DNA of 64,000 bases. Origin: Miltoncostaea oceani. Lineage in GTDB: Bacteria; Actinomycetota; Thermoleophilia; Miltoncostaeales; Miltoncostaeaceae. Location of the stretch: positions 1,687,001-1,751,000 of the forward strand of contig NZ_CP064356.1 of NCBI RefSeq assembly GCF_018141545.1, in the 5' to 3' direction. Below the pieces are notes generated by a model. It searched no databases. It saw only the letters and a list, made by a program, of their open reading frames with translations, and was not told the origin of the DNA. Position 1 is the first letter of the stretch; every line of letters starts with the position of its first letter. The position numbers were made by a program, and so were the translations under genes. This document shows positions 1-7,914 of this stretch, piece after piece.

Positions 1-263
1 GCCTGTCGGTCGAGGACGCCGGCGCCTGGAAGCCCGCGGCGCGGGCCTACCGCCACGCGGCGACGACGTGCGGCGTGGAGCCGGGGGAGATGATGCTCGT
101 CGCCGTCCACCCCTGGGACATCGACGGCGCGGCACGGGCCGGGCTGCGGACGGCGTGGATCGACCGCACCGGCCGGCCCTACCCGCCGCACCTCACCGCG
201 CCGGGCGTCCGGGCCACCGGCGTTGATGACCTCGCGCGGATCCTGGGGGCGGGTCCCGGCTAG
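1..263 (+). CDS. Haloacid dehalogenase-type HAD hydrolase, C-terminal part
   Basis: Only the last ~86 codons are inside the window; the reading frame begins at base 3. The segment KPAARAYRHA followed by VAVHPWDIDGAARAGLRTAW matches the C-terminal half of type II haloacid dehalogenases, where the lysine and the later aspartate help hold the phosphate or carboxylate and the metal. The family hydrolyses small haloacids or phosphoesters in the cytoplasm; the true substrate cannot be told from this fragment. The stop overlaps by four bases the stop of the convergent thioredoxin-like gene. No start is visible. Confidence 0.8.
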   Translation, partial: LSVEDAGAWKPAARAYRHAATTCGVEPGEMMLVAVHPWDIDGAARAGLRTAWIDRTGRPYPPHLTAPGVRATGVDDLARILGAGPG

Positions 264-736
264 CCGCCCTCCGTCGAGGCGCGCCACCGGCCGACGCGGA
301 CGCCGTGGGCGACGCGGCCGGCGAGCGCGTCGAGCGCCTCCAGCTCGGCGGGGGTGGGGACCTCCGGAAGGGGGGCGTCGCCGGGGCCGAGGTGCTCGCC
401 GAGCCAGCGGTCGATGACCCAGGCGGGGCCGCCCCCCGGCCGGGTCGCGACGACGGCGCCGTCGCGGAGCAGGGCGAGGGCGGGCACCGACGACCGGCTG
501 ACGTGGATGCCGCGCGGCCACAGCAGGTCCTCGCGGAGCGCCCAGTCGGCGACCCCCGCGAACTCGCCGATCGCCACCCGGAGGCCGGGCCGCGCCCGCC
601 GGATCTCGGCGAGGGAGGCGGGCAGGAGCATGCACGCCGCGCACCCCGGCATGCCGAGGGCCAGGAGCCCGAGGGGCGCGTCGACGACGACGGCGAGGGC
701 GTCGGGGACCGGCTGGGCGGGGAGGGTCTCGGACAT
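260..736 (-). CDS. Thioredoxin-fold protein with a CAAC motif
   Basis: A 158-residue protein with no signal peptide or membrane segment. The motif GMPGCAACMLLP puts a C-x-x-C pair at residues 32 and 35 where thioredoxins have their redox site, and the following pattern (beta strand LRVAIGEF, then SSVPALALLRDG) fits a thioredoxin fold with a cis-proline replaced locally by SVPAL. Function is probably a cytoplasmic dithiol exchange role, but the partner is unknown. It converges on the HAD gene and diverges from the crcB operon, with 65 bases between the two starts. Confidence 0.7.
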   Translation of the reverse strand: MSETLPAQPVPDALAVVVDAPLGLLALGMPGCAACMLLPASLAEIRRARPGLRVAIGEFAGVADWALREDLLWPRGIHVSRSSVPALALLRDGAVVATRPGGGPAWVIDRWLGEHLGPGDAPLPEVPTPAELEALDALAGRVAHGVRVGRWRASTEGG

Positions 737-787
737 GGTCCGATCCTGCCACGACGACGGCGGGGTCGACGGCGCGGACCGGGCCGG

Positions 788-793
788 TACCGT
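788..793 (+). promoter_or_regulatory. -10 box of the crcB operon
   Basis: TACCGT ends 8 bases before the ATG of the first crcB gene, so transcription should begin at or next to the start codon (leaderless). No good -35 is obvious. The 65-base gap has none of the conserved fluoride-riboswitch sequence. Confidence 0.4.
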
Positions 794-801
794 GACGCGG
801 C

Positions 802-1227
802 ATGCCCGCCCCCCGCCTGCTCGCCGGTCCGGCCGCGCGCCACTCGGTCAGCCTCGCGATCGTCGCCGGCGGGGCCGTCGGCGCGCTCGGGCGGTTCGGC
901 CTGGACGAGGCCCTGCCGGTGCAGCCCGGCCGGTGGCCGTGGGCGACCTTCATCGCGAACATCGTCGGCACCCTGGTGCTCGGATACGTCGCGACGCGGC
1001 TGCTGGAGCGCCTGCCGCCGAGCGCGCACGCCCGCCCCCTGCTCGGCACCGGGTTGTGCGGCGCCCTCACCACCTTCTCGTCACTGCAGGTCGAGGTCGT
1101 CACGCTCGCGCGCGACGGCCACGTCGTGCTCGGCGGGGCCTACCTCGCGACGACGGTCGTCGCGGGCCTGGTGTGCGTGGCGGCGGCCAGCGCGGTGGTG
1201 CGCCGCGCGCGGTGGCAGGCCCCGTGA
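802..1227 (+). CDS. crcB: Fluoride channel protein CrcB (first copy)
   Basis: A 141-residue four-helix membrane protein of the CrcB/Fluc family, which forms a dual-topology dimer that lets fluoride leave the cytoplasm. Seen directly: GGAVGALGRFGL near residue 27, WPWATFIANIVGTLVLGY with the pore asparagine, and GLCGALTTFSSLQVE, the family's conserved G-x-x-G-x-x-T-T-F-S block. A second crcB gene starts inside its stop codon, so the two chains are probably made together and form a heterodimer, as in other tandem crcB pairs. The ATG is preferred because a -10 box lies just upstream. Confidence 0.92.
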   Translation: MPAPRLLAGPAARHSVSLAIVAGGAVGALGRFGLDEALPVQPGRWPWATFIANIVGTLVLGYVATRLLERLPPSAHARPLLGTGLCGALTTFSSLQVEVVTLARDGHVVLGGAYLATTVVAGLVCVAAASAVVRRARWQAP

Positions 1228-1592
1228 CGGCGCTCGGCCAGGTGCTGGGGGTCGCGGTCCTCGGGGGGTTCGCGGCGCTCGCCCGGTTCCGCCTCGACGG
1301 CGCCGTCTCCCGGCGCCTCGGCGGTGGCTTCCCCTGGGGGACCCTGGTGGTGAACGGGGTGGGGGCGCTGCTCGCCGGCCTCGTGGCGGGTGTCGCCCCG
1401 GACGAGGGGGTGCGGGTCCTGCTCGCGATCGGGATGCTCGGCTCGTTCAGCACCTTCTCGACGTGGATGCTCGAGACCCAGCGGCTCGCCGAGGACAGCC
1501 GCCCGTGGGTCGCCGCGGCGAACGTCGCGATCCCGGTGGCCGTCGGCATCGCGGCCGTCGCGATCGGGTGGGCGATCGGGGCGCGGCTGTGA
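1224..1592 (+). CDS. crcB: Fluoride channel protein CrcB (second copy)
   Basis: A 122-residue partner of the preceding gene, starting at a GTG that overlaps its stop (GTGA). It has the same family blocks: LGGFAALARFRLDG, FPWGTLVVNGVGALLAG and GMLGSFSTFSTWMLETQ, giving the asparagine and the F-S-T-F-S-T phenylalanine/serine block. Four hydrophobic segments are visible. In organisms with two adjacent crcB genes each protein inserts in opposite orientation to build one channel; that is the likely arrangement here. The downstream DUF190 gene overlaps its stop, so this is a three-gene translationally coupled unit. Confidence 0.9.
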   Translation: MTALGQVLGVAVLGGFAALARFRLDGAVSRRLGGGFPWGTLVVNGVGALLAGLVAGVAPDEGVRVLLAIGMLGSFSTFSTWMLETQRLAEDSRPWVAAANVAIPVAVGIAAVAIGWAIGARL

Positions 1593-2671
1593 GCGCCGAC
1601 GGCCGGAAGCTGAGCGTCTACTTCGGCGAGGGCGACCGGGCCGGGGGGCGCCTGCTGTCGGACGCCCTGATGGACCTGCTCGCCCGCCACGAGGCGCTCG
1701 CGTCGGTCCTGCTGCGCGGGGTGGAGGGCTTCGGGATCACGCAGCGGCTGCGGACCGACCGGCTGCTGAGCCTGTCGGAGGACCTCCCGCTCGTCGTTGT
1801 CGCCGTCGACACCCGCGCCCGCATCGACCGCCTGGTGGAGCCGGTCACGGCCCTGCTCGGCGGCGGCCTGGTGACGGTGGAGCGCGTCGCCCTGCCCGAC
1901 CACGGGCTCGCCGGCGACCCGTCACCCCCGGCGGGGGATGAGGACGCGAAGCTGACGGTCTACTGCGGACGCGGCGAGGAGCGCGACGGCCGCCCCGTGC
2001 TGAGGACGGTGCTGGACGTGCTCCGCGGGGCGGGGCTCTCCGGCGCGACGGTCCTCGCCGGCCTCGACGGCACGGTGGCGGGGGAGCGCCGCCGCGCCCG
2101 GTTCCTCTCCCGCAACACGGGGGTGCCGGCGATGGTGCTGAGCGTCGGCCCGGGGGCGGCCCTCGCCGCGGCGCTGCCCCGCCTGCGCGCGCTGCTGCCC
2201 GGCCGTCACGTGATCACGCTGGAGCGGGTGCGGGTGGTGCGCCACGACGGGCGGGTGACGGGTGACCTGCCGGCCCCGCCCGCGGCCGACCCCGGCGGCC
2301 TGGCGCTCTGGCAGCGCGTCTCGGTGTTCGCGGGTGAGCGGGAGCGGTGGGAGGGGGGTCCGCTGCACGCCCGCCTGGTGCGGCGCCTGCGGGAGGCGGA
2401 CGCCGCCGGGGTCACGGTGCTCCGCGGCCTGACGGGCTTCTCGCAGGGCGGCCCCGTCCACGCCGACCACCTCTGGGGCGTCCGGCGCCGCACCCCCGTG
2501 TTGGTGACGATGATCGACACGGTGCCGGAGATCGCCCGCCTCTGGCCGGTCGTGGCCCGCGCGACGGCGTCGGCGGGGCTCGTCACGTGCGAGGTGGTCC
2601 CCGCCGCCCGCGCGGCGGGGCCCGGCGCGATCCGGGGGGGTCTGCGCCTCGCCGACACCTCCGCGCCCTAG
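1589..2671 (+). CDS. Triple DUF190 protein, PII-like
   Basis: A 360-residue soluble protein starting at a GTG that overlaps the crcB stop. It is built of three tandem DUF190 domains of about 120 residues each, beginning at KLSVYFGEGDR (near residue 7), KLTVYCGRGEE (near 120) and RVSVFAGERER (near 242). Each also repeats an ATVLAGLDG/ASVLLRGVEGFG-like strand and an RTDRLLSLS-type segment. DUF190 is a PII-like fold that often sits next to crcB and may sense a ligand for the channel; most members have a single domain and trimerise, so one chain with three copies may be a covalent trimer. Ligand unknown. Confidence 0.85.
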   Translation: MSADGRKLSVYFGEGDRAGGRLLSDALMDLLARHEALASVLLRGVEGFGITQRLRTDRLLSLSEDLPLVVVAVDTRARIDRLVEPVTALLGGGLVTVERVALPDHGLAGDPSPPAGDEDAKLTVYCGRGEERDGRPVLRTVLDVLRGAGLSGATVLAGLDGTVAGERRRARFLSRNTGVPAMVLSVGPGAALAAALPRLRALLPGRHVITLERVRVVRHDGRVTGDLPAPPAADPGGLALWQRVSVFAGERERWEGGPLHARLVRRLREADAAGVTVLRGLTGFSQGGPVHADHLWGVRRRTPVLVTMIDTVPEIARLWPVVARATASAGLVTCEVVPAARAAGPGAIRGGLRLADTSAP

Positions 2672-2735
2672 GCCGAGGAGTGCCGGCGCCCCGCCCCGGG
2701 TAGGGCGCAGACACCGACACGGAGGAGGAGCGGCG

Positions 2736-2924
2736 ATGCAGGTGTCCGGCGAGCAGGCCCTGGCGGGGTGGCGGGCGAGGGTGGCCGACGTGGTCGCGAC
2801 CCCCGCGGAGCGGTACACGCCGCTGACGGCGCAGCGGGCGCGCGCGCTCGTGGGGTGGGTGTTCCTAGCCCTCTCGGTCGTCTACGTGGTCCGCACGCTC
2901 CGCGACATGGCGCGGCAGGGCTGA
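2736..2924 (+). CDS. Small single-helix membrane protein
   Basis: A 62-residue protein I do not recognise. A strong ribosome site (GGAGGAG) lies eight bases before the ATG, and codon use is like its neighbours, so it looks real. Residues 1-36 are polar and amphipathic; residues 37-53 (ALVGWVFLALSVVYVVR) form one membrane helix followed by a short positive tail. It sits 64 bases after the DUF190 gene and could share its transcript, ending at the hairpin that follows. No function can be assigned. Confidence 0.6.
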   Translation: MQVSGEQALAGWRARVADVVATPAERYTPLTAQRARALVGWVFLALSVVYVVRTLRDMARQG

Positions 2925-2963
2925 CCGGCCCCCGCGGGGTCCCCGCCCCGCGGGGGAGGCCGG
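2925..2963. terminator. Hairpin between convergent genes
   Basis: An inverted repeat with arms CCGGCCCCCGCGGGG and CCCCGCGGGGGAGGCCGG fills the whole gap between the small membrane gene and the sulfatase stop. There is no T-run, as usual in such high-GC DNA. It can serve both strands. Confidence 0.55.
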
Positions 2964-5327
2964 CTACTGGCGGGCCATCACGACGCGGAGCCGCTCCTCG
3001 GGCGAGATGAGGTGGTCGGCGTCCTCCGCGTCGCCGTCCACGTCGATCTGCACCCAGTTGACGGTGCCGGTGAAGACGCTCCCCCCGGCGGGGTAGTCGT
3101 CGCTGACGGGGGACGCGCCGTCCCGTCCGAGGTCGGCGGTCTCGTCCGCGGAGAAGATCAGCGGCACGGTCGCCGCGACGCGCCCCTCGCCGATCTCGAC
3201 GCCGTCGAGGTGGAGGGTGACGGTGCCGCCCTTGGCGGGTCCGCCTCCGTCGTAGGCGAACTCCATGCGCACCTGGTGCGTGCCGGGCGGGATGACCGCG
3301 TCGGCCCGGATGGTGAAGCGGTTGAGGCCGAGCAGGTTGTAGCAGTAGGTCGGGCGTCCGTCCTTCGCGTACAGGCTCCAGCCCGCGAAGGCGCCGCCCT
3401 GGGCGATGATCACCCCCTCCGCCCCGGCGTCGGGCACCTCGACCTCCGCGGTGACGGAGTGGGACCGGTTCTTGATGTTGATGACGCTGGCCTCGCTGAG
3501 GCGGCCCATGCCGGAGAACAGCAGCTGCGAGGTGCCCGTCACGAGCTCCGGCCGGCCGGCGAGACGGGCGTCGAAGCGCTCGATGCGCCGGTCGTCGAGG
3601 GGGAGGACGTTGTGGCGGCGGGCCTCCTCGAGCCAGAGCTGTTGCAGCTTCGCCAGCTTCTCGGGCATCTCGGCGGCGAGGTCGTGCGCCTGGCTCCAGT
3701 CGGCGTTGGTGTCGTAGAGCTCCCAGACGTCGTCCGAGAACGCCGGCAACGGTTCCATCACCCACGGGACGCTGTGGCGGGTGACCGCGGTCCAGCCCTC
3801 GTGGTAGATGCCGCGGTTGCAGAACATCTCGAAGTACTGGGTCTCGTGGCGTCCGGCCTCGGCCGCCCCGTCGAACGAGTACCGCATGCTGACGCCCTCG
3901 ATCGGCGTCTGGGCGATGCCGTCGACCGCCGTCGGCTGCGGCAGCCCGGCGGCGTCGAGGACGGTGGGGGCGACGTCGATGACGTGGTGGAACTGGGGGC
4001 GGACCTCGCCCCGGGAGTCGAAGCCGTTCGGCCAGTGGACGATGGTGCCGTTGCGCGTCCCGCCCCAGTGGGAGGCGACCTGCTTCGTCCACTGGTACGG
4101 CGTGTCCATCGCGTGCGCCCAGCCGACGGCGTAGTGGTTGTAGGCCGTCGGCGTGCCGAACTCGTCGATCCGCGCGGCGAGGAACTCGGGCGTCTCGAGC
4201 GCCGCGGCGCCGTTGAAGAGGAGGGTCTCGTTGAAGCTGCCGTTGACCGTCCCCTCGGCGCTCGCCCCGTTGTCGCCGATGATGTAGTAGACGAGCGTGT
4301 CCTCGAGCACCCCGAGGTCCTCGAGGGCGTCGACGAGCCGCCCGATGTGGTGGTCGGTGTGCTCGAGGAAGCCGGCGTAGACCTCCATCTGGCGCGCGAG
4401 GACCGGCTTCATCTCGTCGGGCACGTCCTCCCAGGCGGGGATCTCGTCGTGCCGGGCGGTGAGCTCCGTCTCCGGCGGCACCACGCCGAGGGACTTCTGG
4501 CGGGCGAGGATCTCCTCGCGGAGCGCGTCCCAGCCCCCGTCGAAGCGCCCGGCGTACCGGTCCGACCACTCCGTCGGCACGTGGTGCGGGGCGTGCGTCG
4601 CCCCCGGCGCGAAGTACATGAAGAACGGCGTGTCGGGCATCAGCGACGTCTGCTGCCGCGTCCACCGGATCGCCTTGTCGGTCATGTCGGCGGTGAAGTG
4701 GTACCCCTCGTCGGGCCCCTTCTCCGGTTCCACCGGCGTGGTGCCCTCGTAGATGGCGGGGTGGTACTGGTTCGTCTCGCCGCCGATGAAGCCGTAGAAG
4801 TACTCGAACCCGCCGCCGCCGGTGGGCCACGCGTCGAAGGGCGCCATCGGGCTGGTCTGCCAGACAGGGACCTCGTGGCACTTGCCGAACTGGGCGGTCG
4901 AGTAGCCGTTCAGCCGGAGCGTCCGGGCGAGCGGCGCGCACGTGTCGGGGCGGACCGAGGTGTAGCCGGGGGCGGACGTGGCGAGCTCGGTGATGACGCC
5001 CATCCCGACGGTGTGGTGGTTGCGTCCGGTGAGCAGGGCGGCGCGCGTCGGCGCGCAGAGCGCGGTGGTGTGGAAGCGGTTGTACTTCAGGCCGTTCCCC
5101 GCGAGCCGCTCGGCGGTCAGCGTCGCGCACGGGCCGCCGAACGCGCTCGACGCCCCGAACCCGACGTCGTCGAGCAGGATGACGAGCACGTTGGGTGCGC
5201 CCGCCGGTGGCCGCAGCCGCTCGATCGGGGGGAACGACGTCCCGGGGTCCCGCGCGTCCGACGGCAACGGCCCGTCGAACGGTGTCCGGGGGATGGGGAG
5301 CACCTGGCGTGGGACCGGGTCGGTCAT
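2964..5327 (-). CDS. Arylsulfatase (type I, formylglycine)
   Basis: A 787-residue sulfatase, cytoplasmic as far as seen because the N-terminus has no signal peptide. Metal-binding residues appear in NVLVILLDDVGFG (D53, D54), and the signature C91-A-P-T-R95 followed by AALLTGRN carries the cysteine that is oxidised to formylglycine. Later blocks HAPHHVP, YIIGDNGAS and TKQVASHWGGTRNG complete the active site. Such enzymes hydrolyse sulfate esters. The ~200-residue C-terminal part (after about 590) is beta-rich and ends in a jelly-roll-like segment. The ATG follows GGAGGAACTGAG. No formylglycine-generating enzyme gene is in the window, so activation must come from elsewhere. Natural substrate unknown. 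Confidence 0.9.
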   Translation of the reverse strand: MTDPVPRQVLPIPRTPFDGPLPSDARDPGTSFPPIERLRPPAGAPNVLVILLDDVGFGASSAFGGPCATLTAERLAGNGLKYNRFHTTALCAPTRAALLTGRNHHTVGMGVITELATSAPGYTSVRPDTCAPLARTLRLNGYSTAQFGKCHEVPVWQTSPMAPFDAWPTGGGGFEYFYGFIGGETNQYHPAIYEGTTPVEPEKGPDEGYHFTADMTDKAIRWTRQQTSLMPDTPFFMYFAPGATHAPHHVPTEWSDRYAGRFDGGWDALREEILARQKSLGVVPPETELTARHDEIPAWEDVPDEMKPVLARQMEVYAGFLEHTDHHIGRLVDALEDLGVLEDTLVYYIIGDNGASAEGTVNGSFNETLLFNGAAALETPEFLAARIDEFGTPTAYNHYAVGWAHAMDTPYQWTKQVASHWGGTRNGTIVHWPNGFDSRGEVRPQFHHVIDVAPTVLDAAGLPQPTAVDGIAQTPIEGVSMRYSFDGAAEAGRHETQYFEMFCNRGIYHEGWTAVTRHSVPWVMEPLPAFSDDVWELYDTNADWSQAHDLAAEMPEKLAKLQQLWLEEARRHNVLPLDDRRIERFDARLAGRPELVTGTSQLLFSGMGRLSEASVINIKNRSHSVTAEVEVPDAGAEGVIIAQGGAFAGWSLYAKDGRPTYCYNLLGLNRFTIRADAVIPPGTHQVRMEFAYDGGGPAKGGTVTLHLDGVEIGEGRVAATVPLIFSADETADLGRDGASPVSDDYPAGGSVFTGTVNWVQIDVDGDAEDADHLISPEERLRVVMARQ

Positions 5328-5507
5328 CTCAGTTCCTCCGCACTGCGCGCGTCGCCGGGGGCGGTGTCGTCCGGGGCGGTTGCGGGACGACGACCGGGGT
5401 CGCGGCCGACGATCCCCCGGCGCCCGGGGCGGCGCATCATCCGATGGGGGTGATGCGCCATCCGGCGCGCGGGGGCGCGCCGGGACCCGCCGCCGCCGCG
5501 TCGGACC

Positions 5508-6776
5508 TCACCCCCGGTGGGCGGGCCACCGCCACCGGTGTCCGGTGACGGGCATGGCCTCCATCGCCGGGACCTCGCCCTCCGGGTGCGACCCGAACCA
5601 GCGGACGTAGCGCTCGGTCAGCGGACGGGACGACAGTCCGTGGGCGTAGACGGACAGCCCCACCGTCGCGACGACGGCGAGCAGGAGGGCCCGTTCGTGG
5701 GGGAGGTCGGCCTCGTCGAGGAGGATGACGGCGAACACGATCGACGCGAGCCCGCGGGGACCGGACCAGCCGAGGAAGGCGACGGTGGGGCGGCGCGCGC
5801 CCGTGCCGATCAGGGCGAGGGCGACCGGCACCATCCGGACGACGGTCAGGCTGACCACCGCGTAGAGGGCGTACCGCCAGGTCAGCTCGTCCGCCGCCGG
5901 GCCGAGGACGACCGCGCCGAACACGATGAACGTGACGGCGTCGAACAGCTCACCGCCCTCGTCCACGAGGGCGGTCACCTCCCCGGCGGCGTCCCGCCGC
6001 ACCGCCCCGAAGACGAGGCCCCCGGTGAACGCGGCGATGAAGATGCTGCCACCGAGTCCGAGTGCGATCCCGGCGGCGAGCAGCGCCGTGGTGGCGGTGA
6101 GGATCTGCAGCCACGCGCCGGAGATCCCGGGTGCGGCCGACCGGATCGCGAGCGCGCCGGCCACTCCCGCGACGACGCCGCCGATGAGCCCGTAGCCGAT
6201 CTGCTCCCCCACGAGTTGCAGGGCGCTGTGGCCGGATCGTGTGCCGGCTTCCGCCTCGGCGAGGGCGATCGCCATGAAGAACAGCGGGACGCAGAGGCCG
6301 TCGTTGAGGCCGCTCTCGACGTTGAGGCCCTGCCGGACGCGGGAGGGGACGCGTTCGTCGGTGACGACCGCCTGGCCGAGGGCGGCGTCGGTGCAGGCGA
6401 GAGCGACGGCGAGCACCAGCGACTCGGCGATGCCGAGCCCCGGGATGATCGCGACCCCGGCGAGCGCCCCCGCCGCGATGGTGAGGGGCAGGCCGACGCC
6501 GAGGAGCCGGAGCGGGATCCGGTGCTCCCTGCGCAGCGCGGTCAGCGAGATGCGGGACGCGTCGCCGAAGAGCACGAGCGTCAGGGTGATCTCGGCGAGC
6601 AGCTTCACCTCGTGGCTCCCGATCCCCAGGTCGAGGAGCCCCCAGGCGGAGGGGCCGACGACGACCCCGACGGCGGTGAAGAACATCGCGGCGGTGACGT
6701 TCCACCGTCCGAGGCGCGCCGAGACCGTCGCGTAGGCGATCAGCAGGACCGCGATGGTCGCGGGCGCCCAGCTCAC
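5508..6776 (-). CDS. Cation:proton antiporter, NhaP/CPA1 type
   Basis: A 422-residue membrane protein with about twelve hydrophobic segments from residue 6 to 395. The core block ESGLNDGLCVPLFF holds the N-D pair that carries the ion and proton in electroneutral CPA1 antiporters, and ACTDAALGQAV is the other half of the crossing helices. It most likely exchanges Na+ or K+ for H+ across the cytoplasmic membrane. It lacks the long cytoplasmic tail seen in many bacterial CPA1 proteins. A gap of 222 bases with no visible gene separates it from the frameshifted gene upstream, and 180 bases from the sulfatase downstream. Confidence 0.88.
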   Translation of the reverse strand: MSWAPATIAVLLIAYATVSARLGRWNVTAAMFFTAVGVVVGPSAWGLLDLGIGSHEVKLLAEITLTLVLFGDASRISLTALRREHRIPLRLLGVGLPLTIAAGALAGVAIIPGLGIAESLVLAVALACTDAALGQAVVTDERVPSRVRQGLNVESGLNDGLCVPLFFMAIALAEAEAGTRSGHSALQLVGEQIGYGLIGGVVAGVAGALAIRSAAPGISGAWLQILTATTALLAAGIALGLGGSIFIAAFTGGLVFGAVRRDAAGEVTALVDEGGELFDAVTFIVFGAVVLGPAADELTWRYALYAVVSLTVVRMVPVALALIGTGARRPTVAFLGWSGPRGLASIVFAVILLDEADLPHERALLLAVVATVGLSVYAHGLSSRPLTERYVRWFGSHPEGEVPAMEAMPVTGHRWRWPAHRG

Positions 6777-6998
6777 CGCCGGGGCCCCACCCGTGTCGGG
6801 CCGACGAACCGCGACATGCCGGCCTCCCGGAGCCGGGGGCGGCGGGGATCGCCGTCCCGGCGGTCACGATCCCAGGCCCATCGGCGGGGCCGCGTCCGCC
6901 AGATGGTGTGAACCCCCGGCCACGCGGCCGGACGTCGTGCGGACCACCGCGCCTGCTCCGGTCGTAGGACGGCACAGCCGATCGGCTGCGTCGGCTCC

Positions 6999-7914
6999 TC
7001 AGGCGGTCGCCGGTCGGCGCCGTCCCTCGGGCCGGGCCCGCGATTCCTCCATGAGGAGGACGGCCCCGGCGAGGAAGCACGCCGCTCCGAGGAAGGTGGT
7101 GGCGTTGGTCGCCTCGGCGTCGACCACCTCACCGGTCTCCGGGACGATGAACGACGTGACCGCCGAGATGCCGAAGAAGATCGACCCGAGCATGTTGATG
7201 CGGGCGATGCGGCGCCCGATGTCGCCGCCCGACCGGCACCGGCGCCGTGGCAGACCTCGAGGATGGCCAGGTAGCTCGCGATCAGGAAGCACGCGGATCC
7301 GATCGCGTCGGGCGCCCACACCCGCGCGATCTGCTGCGGGGTGTCCAGCGTGTCGTTCAACGCCGCGATGGTGGTGACGTTGAAGAAGACCGTGCCGATG
7401 AGCTGGACGAAGGTCACCCACCAGTCGAGACGCCGTGGCTCGGCGATCATGCGCCGGGCGTCCGGCCGGGTCGCCGGTGCCCCGGGGGCGACGGCCCGGG
7501 CGGCGCGGAGCGTCTGCAGGTGCTGCAGCGCCGCGGCGGAGGTGAAGAACGCGGCGCCGATCACGAACGTCACGCCCACCGCCCGGGGATCGAGTCGCGA
7601 GGCGACCGCCGGCAGCGAGGCGAGCGCGAAGCACGCCGAGCCGATCACGAAGAGCAGGCCGATCCACCATCCCATTCGGCGGATCGCGCCGGCGGTGTCC
7701 GACGGGACGGCGTCCGCTGCGGGGACGGCGTCGGAGAGCGGCCGCAACCCGAGCCCCATCCGGTGGCGACGTGACGTCCACTCGAGGCGCCCCCGGGCGC
7801 CGCCGTCGTACACGGCCCGCGAGACGAACGGCCCCCCCCGCCGCTCTCGACGATCCGCCAGTCCTCCGGATGTGTGACGAAGGGCGCGGCGACGCGGGCG
7901 GCCGCCCGCGTCAT
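6999..7914 (-). pseudogene. YrhK-like multi-pass membrane protein, two frameshifts
   Basis: A gene whose ATG overlaps the decarboxylase stop (ATGA), but which is spread over three frames. Frame 1 gives MTRAAARVAAPFVTHPEDWR then breaks near 7832-7839, a run of eight C. Frame 2 runs from FVSRAVYDGGARG through two helix pairs (MGWWIGLLFVIGSACFALAS, GVTFVIGAAFFTSAAALQHL, FVQLIGTVFFNVTTIAALND) to ILEVCHGAGAG. Frame 3 takes over near 7225-7240 with IARINMLGSIFFGISAVTSF and ends at 6999. Each break is repaired by adding one base, giving about 305 residues. Repeated short hydrophobic hairpins resemble the YrhK family. It may be a genuine pseudogene or carry two sequencing deletions in G/C runs. Confidence 0.7.

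Noticed and set aside
737-801. Possible fluoride riboswitch upstream of crcB
   Set aside because: The gap is only 65 bases, the conserved pseudoknot sequence is absent, and the -10 box next to the ATG leaves no room for a leader.
305-1588. A long frame running from 305 into the DUF190 gene, and other frames across the thioredoxin and crcB genes
   Set aside because: The part before 1589 has arginine/proline/glycine-rich shadow composition and lies opposite or across recognised genes; only the part from the GTG at 1589 is protein-like.
3012-5453. An 813-codon frame opposite the sulfatase
   Set aside because: It is the complementary shadow of a well-supported gene, with low-complexity valine/arginine/glutamate content and no domains.
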